DNA of 64,000 nucleotides from Argopecten irradians (Eukaryota > Mollusca > Bivalvia > Pectinida > Pectinidae). Below are positions 15,089 to 25,496 of this stretch, one piece after another. Below the pieces are notes generated by a model that ran no database searches, had not been told where the DNA came from, and worked only from the letters and a program-made list of their open reading frames with translations. The DNA is taken from the NCBI RefSeq assembly GCF_041381155.1, contig NC_091138.1, positions 19,407,255 to 19,471,254 on the forward strand, written 5' to 3'. The translations under genes and the position numbers were made by a program. Position 1 is the first letter of the stretch; each line of letters starts with the position of its first letter.

Positions 15089-15438
15089 CTTGTACGTACA
15101 AGTTATAATCTTGTACGTACAAGTTAATATCTTGTACGTACAACTTAGTATCTTGTACGTACAAGTTACTATCTTGTACGTACAACTTAGTATCTTGTAC
15201 GTACAAGTTACTATCTTGTACGTACAACCTAGTATCTTGAACGTACAACTTAGTATCTTGTACGTACAAGTTAGTATCTTGTACGTACAAGATACTGCAA
15301 GATAGTATCTTGTACGTACAACTTAGTATCTTGTACGTACAAGATACTGCAAGTTAGTATCTTGTACGTACAAGTTAATATCTTGTACGTTCACGTTAGT
15401 ATCTTGTACGTACAACTTAGTATCTTGTACGTACAAGA
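15089..15438. repeat. 21-bp palindromic array, left arm
   Basis: About 16 units of pattern CT-TGTACGTACA-A(C/G)TTAGTAT, each containing a perfect 12-bp palindrome TTGTACGTACAA with a pitch of 21 bp. The linker is most often ACTTAGTATCT. Confidence 0.9.
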
Positions 15439-15611
15439 TAGTACAATGTTGAAACTCTCGGTATTAAAGAATGTGACTGGTTTACTGTCACAATCGCATC
15501 GCATGAAGCTATACGTATATTACGTACCCTTTGTTTAAGCCAAATGGAAAAAAAGAATACCTTGCGACATTTTGTGGAGTTGTGATGCTTTGATAAGTTT
15601 CCGAACATATA

Positions 15612-16261
15612 CAGGGTGTCCCAAAAAACATGTCCCGACTTTGACGGATAATAAATTTTGCAATACTAAACTTTTTTTGAAAATTCAAAATGATTTGGAA
15701 AGCAGGAGTATCCAAATTTAACTTAATTGGGTACAAATTTACAGATTACATCGCCATTATGTGTGATGACGTCATAATAGAAATGATGATATCATTGATT
15801 ATGTCATATTTTGATGACTTTCTAGCACCATGAAGATTCATGCTGAAGTTATTAAAATCTACAATGCGATCGGAAAATCCCATACTTACATTAATGAAAT
15901 TTTATGAAAATGTCACCCAGGTATGCTGTCCATCTGCAGGAAGCAGATTTACAGAATTGTGAGGTGGTGAGGAATTTCTGGGTCAGAAGTCATCTTGTCA
16001 TCGAAAAGAAGGGCGGACACCTCGTGCCCATTCTTTAACTGAAAGTTATTGATTTTCTGAACAAAACGCAAAATTAGCGAAATATGACTTTCTCTCGATT
16101 TTCAATATAAGTCTTCACAAGAAGATATTCGTCCGGATTGTTATATATCGTTGTACAGAGCAGATTACTACCTTTCTAATGGTAAATAGATCAAATTCCT
16201 CTGTCTACCAAAACCATTTTTATAAAGCGTCAAACTCGGGATATGTTTTTGGGACACCCTG
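15612..16261. mobile_element. Nested mariner/Tc1-like element, decayed
   Basis: Ends are inverted: CAGGGTGTCCCAAAAA at 15612 and TTTTTGGGACACCCTG ending at 16261. TA lies directly outside both ends (15610-15611, 16262-16263), the mariner/Tc1 target. The interior has only short frames (one starts MKIHAEVIKIYNAIGKSHTY near 15831) and several stops, so it is non-autonomous or decayed. It sits inside the 15049-17474 element. Confidence 0.75.
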
Positions 16262-16823
16262 TACATGTAAATGTTTATAACGGAGTAATAAATATGATCA
16301 TCATTTGGACAATAATTGATGTGTGTATATATGTCTAATAAACACAAAAAAACATATGAAATAATTTGTTTTGCCTTTGTTGTCTTTGCAATCAGTGCAA
16401 TCAGTAACTCGTTCGAATTAGGGCATAATGCTTAGGATTTTTTTCGGAGGCAGTTAATTATTTTCAATACTAATATTCTGATGTAAAATAAATGCTCCAA
16501 CATTTCCAATAATGGCACCAGTATGAAGTATTTAACTTTAATTACTGAAGAAAATTACGAATTTGTTTTCTCCTCTTTTTAATAGATAAAACTTATCATT
16601 TATCGGAGATGTATCATATACATTTCATCACTAAAATATCTTATCTATAAAACAAGCGACTATACAGTTTCCTCGAAAGGAACTATACAGTGTCAGTTTC
16701 AAAATAATGCAAGTGACTATACAGTTTCAACTCATAATCCGGCAATTTCAAATTATGATTGTGAAAAAGATATTGTCCTCATTAATATATATTTATAATT
16801 TTGAATATTGTCAAATAAGTTAA

Positions 16824-17180
16824 AGATGCTCCACCGCTGACAAATGGTATTTTTTACACCATCAAAAACAGGAGCAGACGATTTTGTATTTTTCTTCAGT
16901 TAAAAAAGTTACTGACTTTACACCATTACCACCATTGAAAAGTTTGAGCTTCTAATTTTAATTCAAGTTAAAAATATGAAAAATAATTAATTGCATCCCG
17001 AAAAAATTCCGTGGCACTATATCTTATATAGAATGGAGTAATGATTGCGCATGCACCAAAGGCAAAACTAATTATTTTATGTTAGTTTTTGTGTTAATTA
17101 GACATATATATACACGATTAAACACCAATTATTGTTCTAATGATGAATATCATTTATGCTCTGTCGGCGGTGGAGCATCT
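16824..17180. mobile_element. MITE with TTAA target, nested
   Basis: Ends are AGATGCTCCACCGCTGACA and TGTCGGCGGTGGAGCATCT, flanked on both sides by TTAA (16820-16823 and 17181-17184). A TTAA target suggests mobilisation by a piggyBac-type transposase. A second, diverged copy is at 58905-59276. No coding capacity. Confidence 0.8.
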
Positions 17181-17294
17181 TTAATAAACCTGTGATCGTG
17201 CTTGAAGCAATGAAAAGTAGACAGACTATCTTTAATTACGAAAAATATCAGGCAGAGGACTCAATTCTGCGGTGATGAACAGCAGTTCAACTCA

Positions 17295-17434
17295 ACTTGT
17301 ATGTACAAGTACTAAGTTATACGTACAAGATACTATCTTGTACGTACAAGATACTAACTTGTAAGTACAAGATACTAAGTTGTACGTACAAGATACTAAG
17401 TTGTACGTACAAGAAAATAACTTGTACGTACAAG
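17295..17434. repeat. 21-bp palindromic array, right arm
   Basis: About seven units of the same TTGTACGTACAA palindrome, with linkers in the opposite orientation (AGATACTAAGT) to the left arm. This mirrors the terminal inverted repeat symmetry of the enclosing transposon. Confidence 0.85.
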
Positions 17435-18156
17435 ATAAATTAAATTATATAGTGGCCCTAATACGCCGCCGTACTACCGCTATTGCAAATCGTGGAGCCT
17501 GTTTTACTATTTCCAATTGTTTTTGTGACAATTACTTCATAAAACAGGTGCTTCCTTGTGATCTATTTTGTTGACTCATGGAAGGATATTCTTAACCAAG
17601 ATCAATAGGTACAATATACATGTATATTTCAAAGGCAGTTTTGGTTTATGCTTGAAGTTCGATAAAATGCACATCAATTTAACAGAATATTAAAATATCA
17701 GAAAAATATAAATTTGAAATACTCTTTCACATAAAAATAAAAATAAAAATAAATGAAGAAACATAATCTGGAAATCTGAATATTTCGAGAAAACATTGTT
17801 AGATTTAAATTTTAAAATAAAATCCTTTTACCATGGGGATTAGATAAAGATATCTGTAAAAATCGTATGTACTGGGCTTAAACGGTCTGTTGCCTAGAAT
17901 TTCCATTTAATTTCAACGGAATTCCGGTCTCATTCATCAACGCCGCACGTCGCGCTATTGCATAACTTAACTCGGTCCTTTGGACCAGTTGAGCTAAAAT
18001 GAGTAAATGCTATGGCAAGCCAATTTAAAATTTATTGAAGGAGCAAGGTCCATCCAGAATTTAATCGCATTATATAAGATATCTCATATTATTATATTCG
18101 ATATCGGGCCCTTCGGGTCAGGTGAGCTTTACAAATGTCTATGCAAGCGATGGGTT

Positions 18157-19900
18157 ATACGGAACTCGGGTCTGGTTCCTAGTTCCGTATAAGCTTAAAC
18201 GGAACTCGGGTCTGGTTCCTAGTTCCGTTTAAATTAAACGGAACTGAGGTCTAGGTATCAGATCCGTTTAAGAAAATCTGTGTTATAGAGATAAATTATA
18301 TAAGTTGTATCGTTCCTGAAGCTCAGAGCTAGATTCCTTTATAACATATGTAATTTATTATCTTATAAGAGGTAGAAATCCTAATAAACGGAACTCGGCT
18401 CGTTGACCAGTATTTTTGTTAAACGGAACTCGGGTCTGGTTCCTAGTTCCGTATAAGCTTAAACGGAACTCGGGTCTGGTTCCTAGTTCCGTTTAAGTTA
18501 AACGGAACTGAGGTCTAGGTATCAGATCCGTTTAAGGAAATCTGTGTTATAGATATTAATTCTGTTCTATATTATTCATGGAAGCTCTAAGTTCGATTCC
18601 TGTATATAATAGGTAATTGAACATGCAGTTAGAGATAGGAATCCTAATAAACGGAACTGCGCTCGTTGGCCAGTATGTTTGTTAAACGGAACTCGGGTCT
18701 GGTTCCTAGTTCCGTATAAGCTTAAACGGAACTCGGGTCTGGTTCCTAGTTCCGTTTAAGTTAAACGGAACTGAGGTCTAGGTATCAGATCCGTTTAAGG
18801 AAATCTGTGTTATAGATATTAATTCTGTTCTATATTATTCATGGAAGCTCTAAGTTCGATTCCTGTATATAATAGGTAATTGAACATGCAGTTAGAGATA
18901 GGAATCCTAATAAACGGAACTCGGCTCGTTGGCCAGTATGTTTGTTAAACGGAACTCGGGTCTGGTTCCTAGTTCCGTATAAGCTTAAACGGAACTCGGG
19001 TCTGGTTCCTAGTTCCGTTTAAGTTAAACGGAACTGAGGTCTAGGTATCAGATCCGTTTAAGGAAATCTGTGTTATAGATATTAATTCTGTTCTATATTA
19101 TTCATGGAAGCTCTAAGTTCGATTCCTGTATATAATAGGTAATTGAACATGCAGTTAGAGATAGGAATCCTAATAAACGGAACTGCGCTCGTTGGCCAGT
19201 ATGTTTGTTAAACGGAACTCGGGTCTGGTTCCTAGTTCCGTATAAGCTTAAACGGAACTCGGGTCTGGTTCCTAGTTCCGTTTAAGTTAAACGGAACTGA
19301 GGTCTAGGTATCAGATCCGTTTAAGGAAATCTGTGTTATAGATATTAATTCTGTTCTATATTATTCATGGAAGCTCTAAGTTCGATTCCTGTATATAATA
19401 GGTAATTGAACATGCAGTTAGAGATAGGAATCCTAATAAACGGAACTCGGCTCGTTGGCCAGTATGTTTGTTAAACGGAACTCGGGTCTGGTTCCTAGTT
19501 CCGTATAAGCTTAAACGGAACTCGGGTCTGGTTCCTAGTTCCGTTTAAGTTAAACGGAACTGAGGTCTAGGTATCAGATCCGTTTAAGGAAATCTGTGTT
19601 ATAGATATTAATTCTGTTCTATATTATTCATGGAAGCTCTAAGTTCGATTCCTGTATATAATAGGTAATTGAACATGCAGTTAGAGATAGGAATCCTAAT
19701 AAACGGAACTCGGCTCGTTGGCCAGTATGTTTGTTAAACGGAACTCGGGTCTGGTTCCTAGTTCCGTATAAGCTTAAACGGAACTCGGGTCTGGTTCCTA
19801 GTTCCGTTTAAGTTAAACGGAACTCGGGTCTGGTTCCTAGTTCCGTTTAAGTTAAACGGAACTCGGGTCTGGTTCCTAGTTCCGTTTATTAAACGGAACT
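18157..19900. repeat. 263-bp satellite array
   Basis: The start motif aaacggaactcgggtctggt recurs at 18421, 18684, 18947, 19210, 19473 and 19736: an exact 263-bp pitch, with a diverged first copy from about 18157. Each monomer contains two or three short inverted blocks, AAACGGAACT ... AGTTCCGTTT, able to form hairpins, plus a unique 150-bp part. The array ends (19800-19900) in extra copies of the hairpin block alone. Near-identity of the middle monomers implies recent amplification or homogenisation. Confidence 0.93.
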
Positions 19901-21140
19901 AGGAACTAGGAACTCGCAACCAACTTCAGCCCTCCGACAATACAAAACTCCAAATAGCCCCAAATACATTGTAACTACAATCTGTGTGGTGAAGAAAGTC
20001 AATGAAGAAAAGAAGCAGATTAAGTCAAGATTGTCTGGAAATAGTTATGGTGCCCGTGATCATCCAATTATGAATCTAAAATGCATCCTAGAGAGTTTTA
20101 TTCTTTTAAAACATATTTGGAGGAAAGTAATGAAGAAATGAAGCCGACAAAGGTTTTCTATAGGTATATACGTGTAGTAACAATGATCTTTGTAGTTATT
20201 CGTTTGACTAATTATTCAATTGCTAATAGACAAATAAGTGTTATTCATAAACTACCGGTGTATGAAATTTCAACAAAATCCACCGATTCGTTCATAATTT
20301 ATTGTCTTGAAACCAATATCTGGAAAGACAGCCGGAGAATATAGTCCCCTCCGGTTTTCACCTAACAATGAAACCATTGTTTCGATGAACTGTGAAGTGG
20401 AATATATCCTTATGGAAACAAGAAGCAATTTCAACTTATTTTATTAACATCAAACTAAAATAATACTTAAATTAGGAGACATATGCATCTTTATTGCTAT
20501 CTCGCTAACACATGCTGTAAAAACATCAAACATCACATTCAACGTGGTCACATCATACAAACGACGGGTAAACTAGCTAGCACTCCTTCTCTGCTGACCG
20601 CTAAACAGGAGAAGAATTTACCATTTTATAGACTACGATGTGCTTAGGCCAGACGTAAGACAAATATGTTATGGCTATACGTTTGGTACAAGAGGTACAA
20701 ATATCAGGTCCTGACTGCAGGACGGCAGACACACAATACTATGTTTATAACATACCCAGCACTACATTGTTATGCCCTATATCGAGATATTCGAAGTATC
20801 TATCATATACACCATCACATATGTACGTCCATTTGTCTCTTTGGCTACACAAATTACAGTTCAATCGAAGGAAGAAAAAAAATGATATAGTGTATCATTT
20901 CACTGCGTCTTGTTATATTATATTTTTATCGACATTTTTTTTTCATACATTAAAAATGGTACTAAAGTAATTATAAATCTATATTGGTTCTGTTTGTGTA
21001 GAAATTAATAACAATTTTTAAGAAGGAAAGGAATATACGAAAACCAAGCAAAAATATAATATGACATTATTTAAATGCGCCAATTCCTTTCAATACTAAA
21101 TCTTTAATATGTCTGTGATCAACTTACCAAAGCACGCCGT
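19901..21140. other. No feature recognised
   Basis: AT-rich DNA between the satellite and the GIMAP duplication. ORFs are short and not protein-like. From about 21148 the sequence resembles 34318 onward, the distal border of the duplicated GIMAP segment. Confidence 0.4.
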
Positions 21141-21286
21141 TTATAGTGACTTGTACATGTATAATAGGTTCATCGTCTAGTTAGGCATTGATCGTCGTTA
21201 TTGTTAAATAGTACTAATCCACACCCTATCATTCAGACGCTATTCCACTTATGTCTTACACAGAAGAAACTACGCCCAGTCTAAAG

Positions 21287-21457
21287 TTATTCCATTAAAG
21301 TTAACAACTGCCAGATCCCCCATCCCATTTCCGCAGCCCCCTTGATTGTTGCAAACACCGCTTCAGCTTTTGTCTTTGCTAATCTGATGCCGAGGCTTCT
21401 TTCATATTTTCTATCTATAATGTTTGAATGTTCTTGTATTCGTTGGTCTTGGTTTCT
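21287..21457 (-). pseudogene. Detached C-terminal tail of GIMAP copy 1
   Basis: On the minus strand this encodes a tail starting NQDQRIQEHSNIIDRKYE and ending KGAAEMGWGIWQ followed by LLTLME and stop. It matches the tail still joined to the third GIMAP fragment (34052-34311). A 569-bp MITE now separates it from the body of the gene, so it is probably no longer translated in frame. Confidence 0.7.
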
Positions 21458-21460
21458 TAA

Positions 21461-22029
21461 AGGGACAATTCATTCTACGATAACATTAAAATTTGTATAT
21501 ATATCGGAAAACCCCCAGTTCTAATGGAAATTAGATCAGTCGGTTTTACTGTGATATGTCAGAAAATCCCATGGTGGTGAAATGCGTGTGAAATGTTCAA
21601 ACTCACTCGCTGTCCGCCATTACACATTGTGGTCGAATATCTTGTATGCCGAACCCAGTCCCTTACTCGTAGAGTAATGCTACTTTTGTCTAGAACTGCT
21701 CAAATCGCTCTGACAGAAGTGTGTTTACCTTATTAGGTGAACTGTTTTGCCTAAAAAATCATTATATCACCTCCACAGTGGTTATGTAGTTCATTTGTTT
21801 CACGTGCGTGACTTTGGCTCGGATATTGGTACAGCGTACATATTGTACCTGCTTAATCGTATTGATCAACGATTTGTAATTACAACGGTATTAATTAAAT
21901 TACTAAACAATGACGTGGAATTTGTCAATATCTTATGTTATATGTTTCATAAGAAATGTAGAACAATACATTTATGCCATATTTTGCTTCTTGGTTATGT
22001 AAAAGATTTAGCCTGAGTGAATTGTCCCT
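21461..22029. mobile_element. MITE inserted in the last GIMAP exon
   Basis: Termini AGGGACAATTCA and TGAATTGTCCCT are inverted and flanked on each side by TTAA (21457-21460 and 22030-22033). About 150 bases of the interior recur at about 51196-51350. The paralogs at 34.2 and 34.6 kb lack it and give the empty site. It replaces the GIMAP C-terminus with KGQFTQAKSFT and a stop. Confidence 0.85.
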
Positions 22030-23941
22030 TTAAACAGAGCTGACGCTGCTGTTTTGCATCATTAGCTTGTTCCATGTATTTCTTAGCCTCCTCTTCCATT
22101 CGTTTCAAATCTCTTTTCACCATTTTGATTTCTTCTTCATCTTTCAATGACTTGTCATGTAACCTTCTTGCCATCATTTCCTTCTCTTTGGTGACATTTT
22201 TAATTTCTATTTCTGCCGATTTACTCTTTGCTTCCAAACGCTGTCGTTCATCTTGAAATTCTTTCTCTATTTGTTTTTTAATTTGATCTTTTTCTTTTTT
22301 CTTTTCTATATCTTTTTGACGTCTTATTTCTTCTTCCCTTTCACGACAAACTCTTTCTGCCGTCTTATACATTTCGTTTGTATAGTATTTACCGCCATGT
22401 TTTTCCACTAGGCCATTGACGAGATCAAAGATTTCCTTTGCATCCCTATTGCGGGATTCCTTGTCTGAAGTGTTATCGATTGCTAAGCAACGATTGTTGC
22501 ATTTTTCAATGACTCCCTTCAATGAGGGCGGGACTGTCTGCAGAAAACTTTCGATTGATCGGTTATGTTTCTCCAGCTCATCTCTCCCCGTAAACACTAC
22601 TATCATATGTTGAAACATGTCTTCCCCAAAAACTTCTGTGAAATGCTTGATAGTTTCGCTCTCTTCTGGAGTGAATCTTCCTGTCTTAAGTACCAACAAA
22701 AATGCATGTGGACCAGGCAAGGACAGACTGATACATTTTGCAACTTCCTTCAGGATTTCTGTATTGGGTACACCTGTATCGAACGCTCCTGGAGTATCGA
22801 TTAATAATATCTTCTTTCCAAGCCACAAAGCTGTAGCATCTTGACATTTTTCTGTAACTGATGAAGCTGCAAAGGTTGATCTAAATACTGTTTTTCTTAA
22901 AAAGGTGTTTCCTGTCGAACTCTTTCCAGATCCGGTCTTCCCCAGAATCACGATTCTCAAAGTATGCTGTTCTTCTATGTTACAGACACCTTTTTGAAAT
23001 AAATACATTGTTAGTATATATATATAACAGAATCAAAGGAAGTCAGATAATGTTGCAAGAGTTATTGAAAGATTGAAACAATGATATTAACATTTCGTTG
23101 AAACGACGAAGAACAAATAAATCAGTAAAACGGAATTTCCTTATTGCGAATAAAGTAAGAATAATAGAGAAACTTAGGATTTGGTATGAGATATTAATAT
23201 ATACATAATATAGTATGCAATTTTGATCAATTATCTAAACTTGTTGACTTTCCGTCTCAATAGTATCGAATGATGTTATTATGACCATTCCGTGGTCTAG
23301 ATAACGATAGAGAAGAGTGTTTTATGGAATTGTGTACCTACCTGGTGCGGTGACTTCTATCTGCTGTTCTATGCCATGGGTATTCGTAACGCCAGTATGC
23401 AGACAAGTGTCATATGCCATATCTTCAGTAACAACTATGTAAGAAGGAAAGCATTTTCCGGTTATGTTTCTTTTCTAACAATTACATTGCCGTATTTCAC
23501 GCTTCACTTAATCATTTAACATCGTAAGTACAACAACATAATTACATGTACTGTGCTAATTTAGAATTATAATGATATTTTTGTGTGCATATTTTTGCAC
23601 GTTATAATGTACTTTCGTACAACTCTTCCCTTTGACCTTAGGAAAGGTAAGCAAATAGTTACCGGAGCATAACAAGATACTCTCTACTCATAGATGTAAA
23701 ACTCACTGTCAGAGCATGTACCAAGTTCTCGTGGACTATCTTCATCGTCGATCGGATGTCTTGTGTCTTGGAATTTGTCCAGTAGATGGTTGATACATCT
23801 ATTTAAGTCATTTTTGTTTCTGTGGTCAAGAACCGTATCGTATAGTACGTCATCACTAGCGTGTGGAAATATAAGTGACAGTTCCTGCTTCAAAGTGACC
23901 TGTTGAAGTGACAATTGCTCTTCAAGCTCTGCAAGCTCCAT
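21995..23941 (-). CDS. CUE-like/GIMAP (AIG1) GTPase, copy 1
   Basis: Three-exon model on the minus strand: 23707-23941, 23342-23434 and 21995-22989. All junctions are GT-AG and keep phase 1; the product is about 440 residues. Exon 1 starts MELAELEEQL and carries a CUE/UBA-like module (LIFPHASDDVLYDTVLDH ... DLNRCINHLLD, residues about 20-60), which would bind ubiquitin if functional. Exon 2 is a 31-residue linker. Exon 3 holds the AIG1 domain: P-loop GKTGSGKS, G3 DTPG, the GIMAP box PGPHAFLLVLKTGRFTPEE and FTGRDE at G4. A charged coiled coil follows. Bivalve GIMAPs are linked to immune and stress responses (family knowledge). The C-terminus is altered by a MITE. A start within exon 3 at 23008 would fall in the intron. 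The 5'UTR exon and promoter probably lie near 27.85 kb. Confidence 0.8.
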
Positions 23942-24484
23942 AATCCGTCCCTGGAATTCAGTTCATAAGTAATTAAGTACATATTTAGCGTCGTCAAATG
24001 AACCTAATATAGTTTAAAATATAATCGTCATACGGAATGTTTCATTTTGTCAGCAAGTGATTGCACACAGACAATGGCCTTTTCTTGAAAAAAATGGCGC
24101 ACGCTCGTAGAATATTAGTAAGTAAAATGCAGGTGGTCAGTCTCAGAATGTCTTGTATCAGAAGTGACAAGCCCAGACACGCTATTATATTCGTGCAGTA
24201 GCAAAAGCACCTTGTAATTTGAGCCTTTAACAAGAACTTAGAACACATGTTAAAAAACACTCCGTTTTCTATATATGCTTTATATAATGAGAAATACTTG
24301 TATGCTTTAGGATAAGTTTAAACGCCTTAAGGCGTATATATTTTACTTGTGTCGAATACCATGCCCTAAGTAATGAGCTGCAGAGAAATGACAACAGACA
24401 GTCACAAAATGTTACCGTCGTACATTTGAAACAAAGCGCCAAAGATCCGAATAGGTCCCAGTGTTATGTATGGCACTAGTTACA

Positions 24485-25175
24485 TGTAGTTATTAAATAA
24501 GGGGGAGATAACTCATATAGCTATATTATCAATACATCCTAAGGTTATGTCATTGATTAAGGTTATAGAACTTTCTAGAATAATATCATGTATAAACATA
24601 CATGTTTGTAAACATGTTGATTATAAGTAGGGATCTAGAATGATCTATTTCCAGAAAGTTCTGTGTGTTTATTTGTTTACTGTTTTAGTTAGATATTTCT
24701 AGAAGTAGAAGGTTCTCCAATACTCTTGAATTAGGGTTTAACTATATATACTCCAGCTTCCCAAGGCTAATCATAACTGTAATGAGACCTGTAATTAGAC
24801 ATATCAAGAATTGATTCTATTGGGAGAGTTATTGTGACTTTATCTGTGGATTGTTACAACGCATTGTGTGGATTGATTCATATTGCCTGGAACTTTACAA
24901 TTTATCTGTGGACATTCATTTTCCTCGTAGAGTTGTGAATATTGTTAATTAGGAACCTGGAAGGATTAAGAATTATACCAGGACATTCACATACAGATAA
25001 GTAACACTTTAAATTATCGTATTACTCTTGTACCACCACCGATTACTTTAGATATTGTATTCCATCTCTGTATAATATTGTATATAAAAATAAATTGTGT
25101 TTTGAATTTAGCTTCTGGTTTCTCATTTCTGTTATTCTTGTTCATAACCAAATACCTGCTTAATTTTTCATAGCA
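24485..25175 (+). mobile_element. Possible solo LTR or 5' LTR fragment
   Basis: The block begins TGTAG and ends TAGCA, with near-identical flanks TTACA and TTACG. It has a TATA box (24743-24750) and an AATAAA signal (25089-25094) in LTR order. The following 'tggtggctgattgtgg' resembles a primer-binding region of Gypsy-type elements. No internal coding region is attached. The boundaries are weak; it could instead be a fragment of a cellular promoter. Confidence 0.3.
24568..24750 (+). promoter_or_regulatory. Heat-shock-element cluster upstream of a TATA box
   Basis: Three HSF-type sites are present: GAActTTCtaGAA (24568-24580), TTCcaGAAagTTC (24649-24661) and TTCtaGAAgtaGAAggTTC (24697-24715). 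A TATATATA box follows at 24743-24750. The nGAAn/nTTCn spacing is perfect in the first two. No coding region is recognised downstream on this strand. Confidence 0.6.
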
Positions 25176-25230
25176 TTACGGATAAGCGTACTATGGTGGC
25201 TGATTGTGGACACACAATCAATATTTTTTA

Positions 25231-25496
25231 CTCGTTATAATGACTTAGTATCTCGTTATAACGACTTAGTTATCTCGTTAGAAAGACTTTGTATCTCGTT
25301 ATAACGACTTAGTCATCTCGTTATAACGACTAAGTATCTCGTTATAACGACTTAGGTATCTCGTTATAACGACTTAGTTATCTCGTTATAACGACTTAGT
25401 TATCTCATTATAACGACTTAGTTATCTCGTTATAACGACTTAGTTATCTCGTTATAACGACTCACTTATCTCGTTATAAAGACTAAGTATCTCGTT
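25231..25496. repeat. 21-22-bp palindromic array (CGTTATAACG core)
   Basis: About 12 units of CTCGTTATAACGACTTAGT(T)AT with the perfect palindrome CGTTATAACG. The linker ACTTAGTATCT is identical to the commonest linker of the 15.1-kb array, although the palindrome differs. No flanking TIR pair was found. Confidence 0.9.

Larger units (their letters stand above)
15049..17474. mobile_element. TIR DNA transposon with TACC target duplication
   Basis: The left end reads GTACGGCGGCGTATTAGGGC. The right end at 17451-17474 is its reverse complement, and the TIR match continues through the CCACT block. TACC sits immediately outside both ends (15045-15048 and 17475-17478), giving a 4-bp duplication. 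Both ends carry subterminal arrays of the palindrome TTGTACGTACAA in opposite orientation. The interior has no transposase of its own but holds two other elements. The superfamily is uncertain; a 4-bp duplication would fit a Chapaev/CMC-like family. Confidence 0.75.

Noticed and set aside
14931-15305. ORFs of repeated LYVQDTK on both strands
   Set aside because: Translations of the 21-bp palindromic array, which reads alike on both strands. There is no start context or domain.
15089-15438. CRISPR-like array of regular palindromic repeats
   Set aside because: Spacers are not unique but near-identical, the pitch is 21 bp, and the DNA is clearly eukaryotic with introns and MITEs.
18157-19900. 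CRISPR-like or tRNA cluster reading of the hairpin satellite
   Set aside because: Whole 263-bp units are repeated, with no variable spacers, and no cloverleaf can be drawn.
20081-20344. 87-codon ORF after the satellite
   Set aside because: No domain, no neighbours on the strand and ordinary AT-rich composition.
22990-23008. Start codon at 23008 for the GIMAP protein
   Set aside because: The bases lie upstream of a good acceptor (caaaaag) that joins in phase to exon 2, and the copy-2 sequence there is not conserved as coding.
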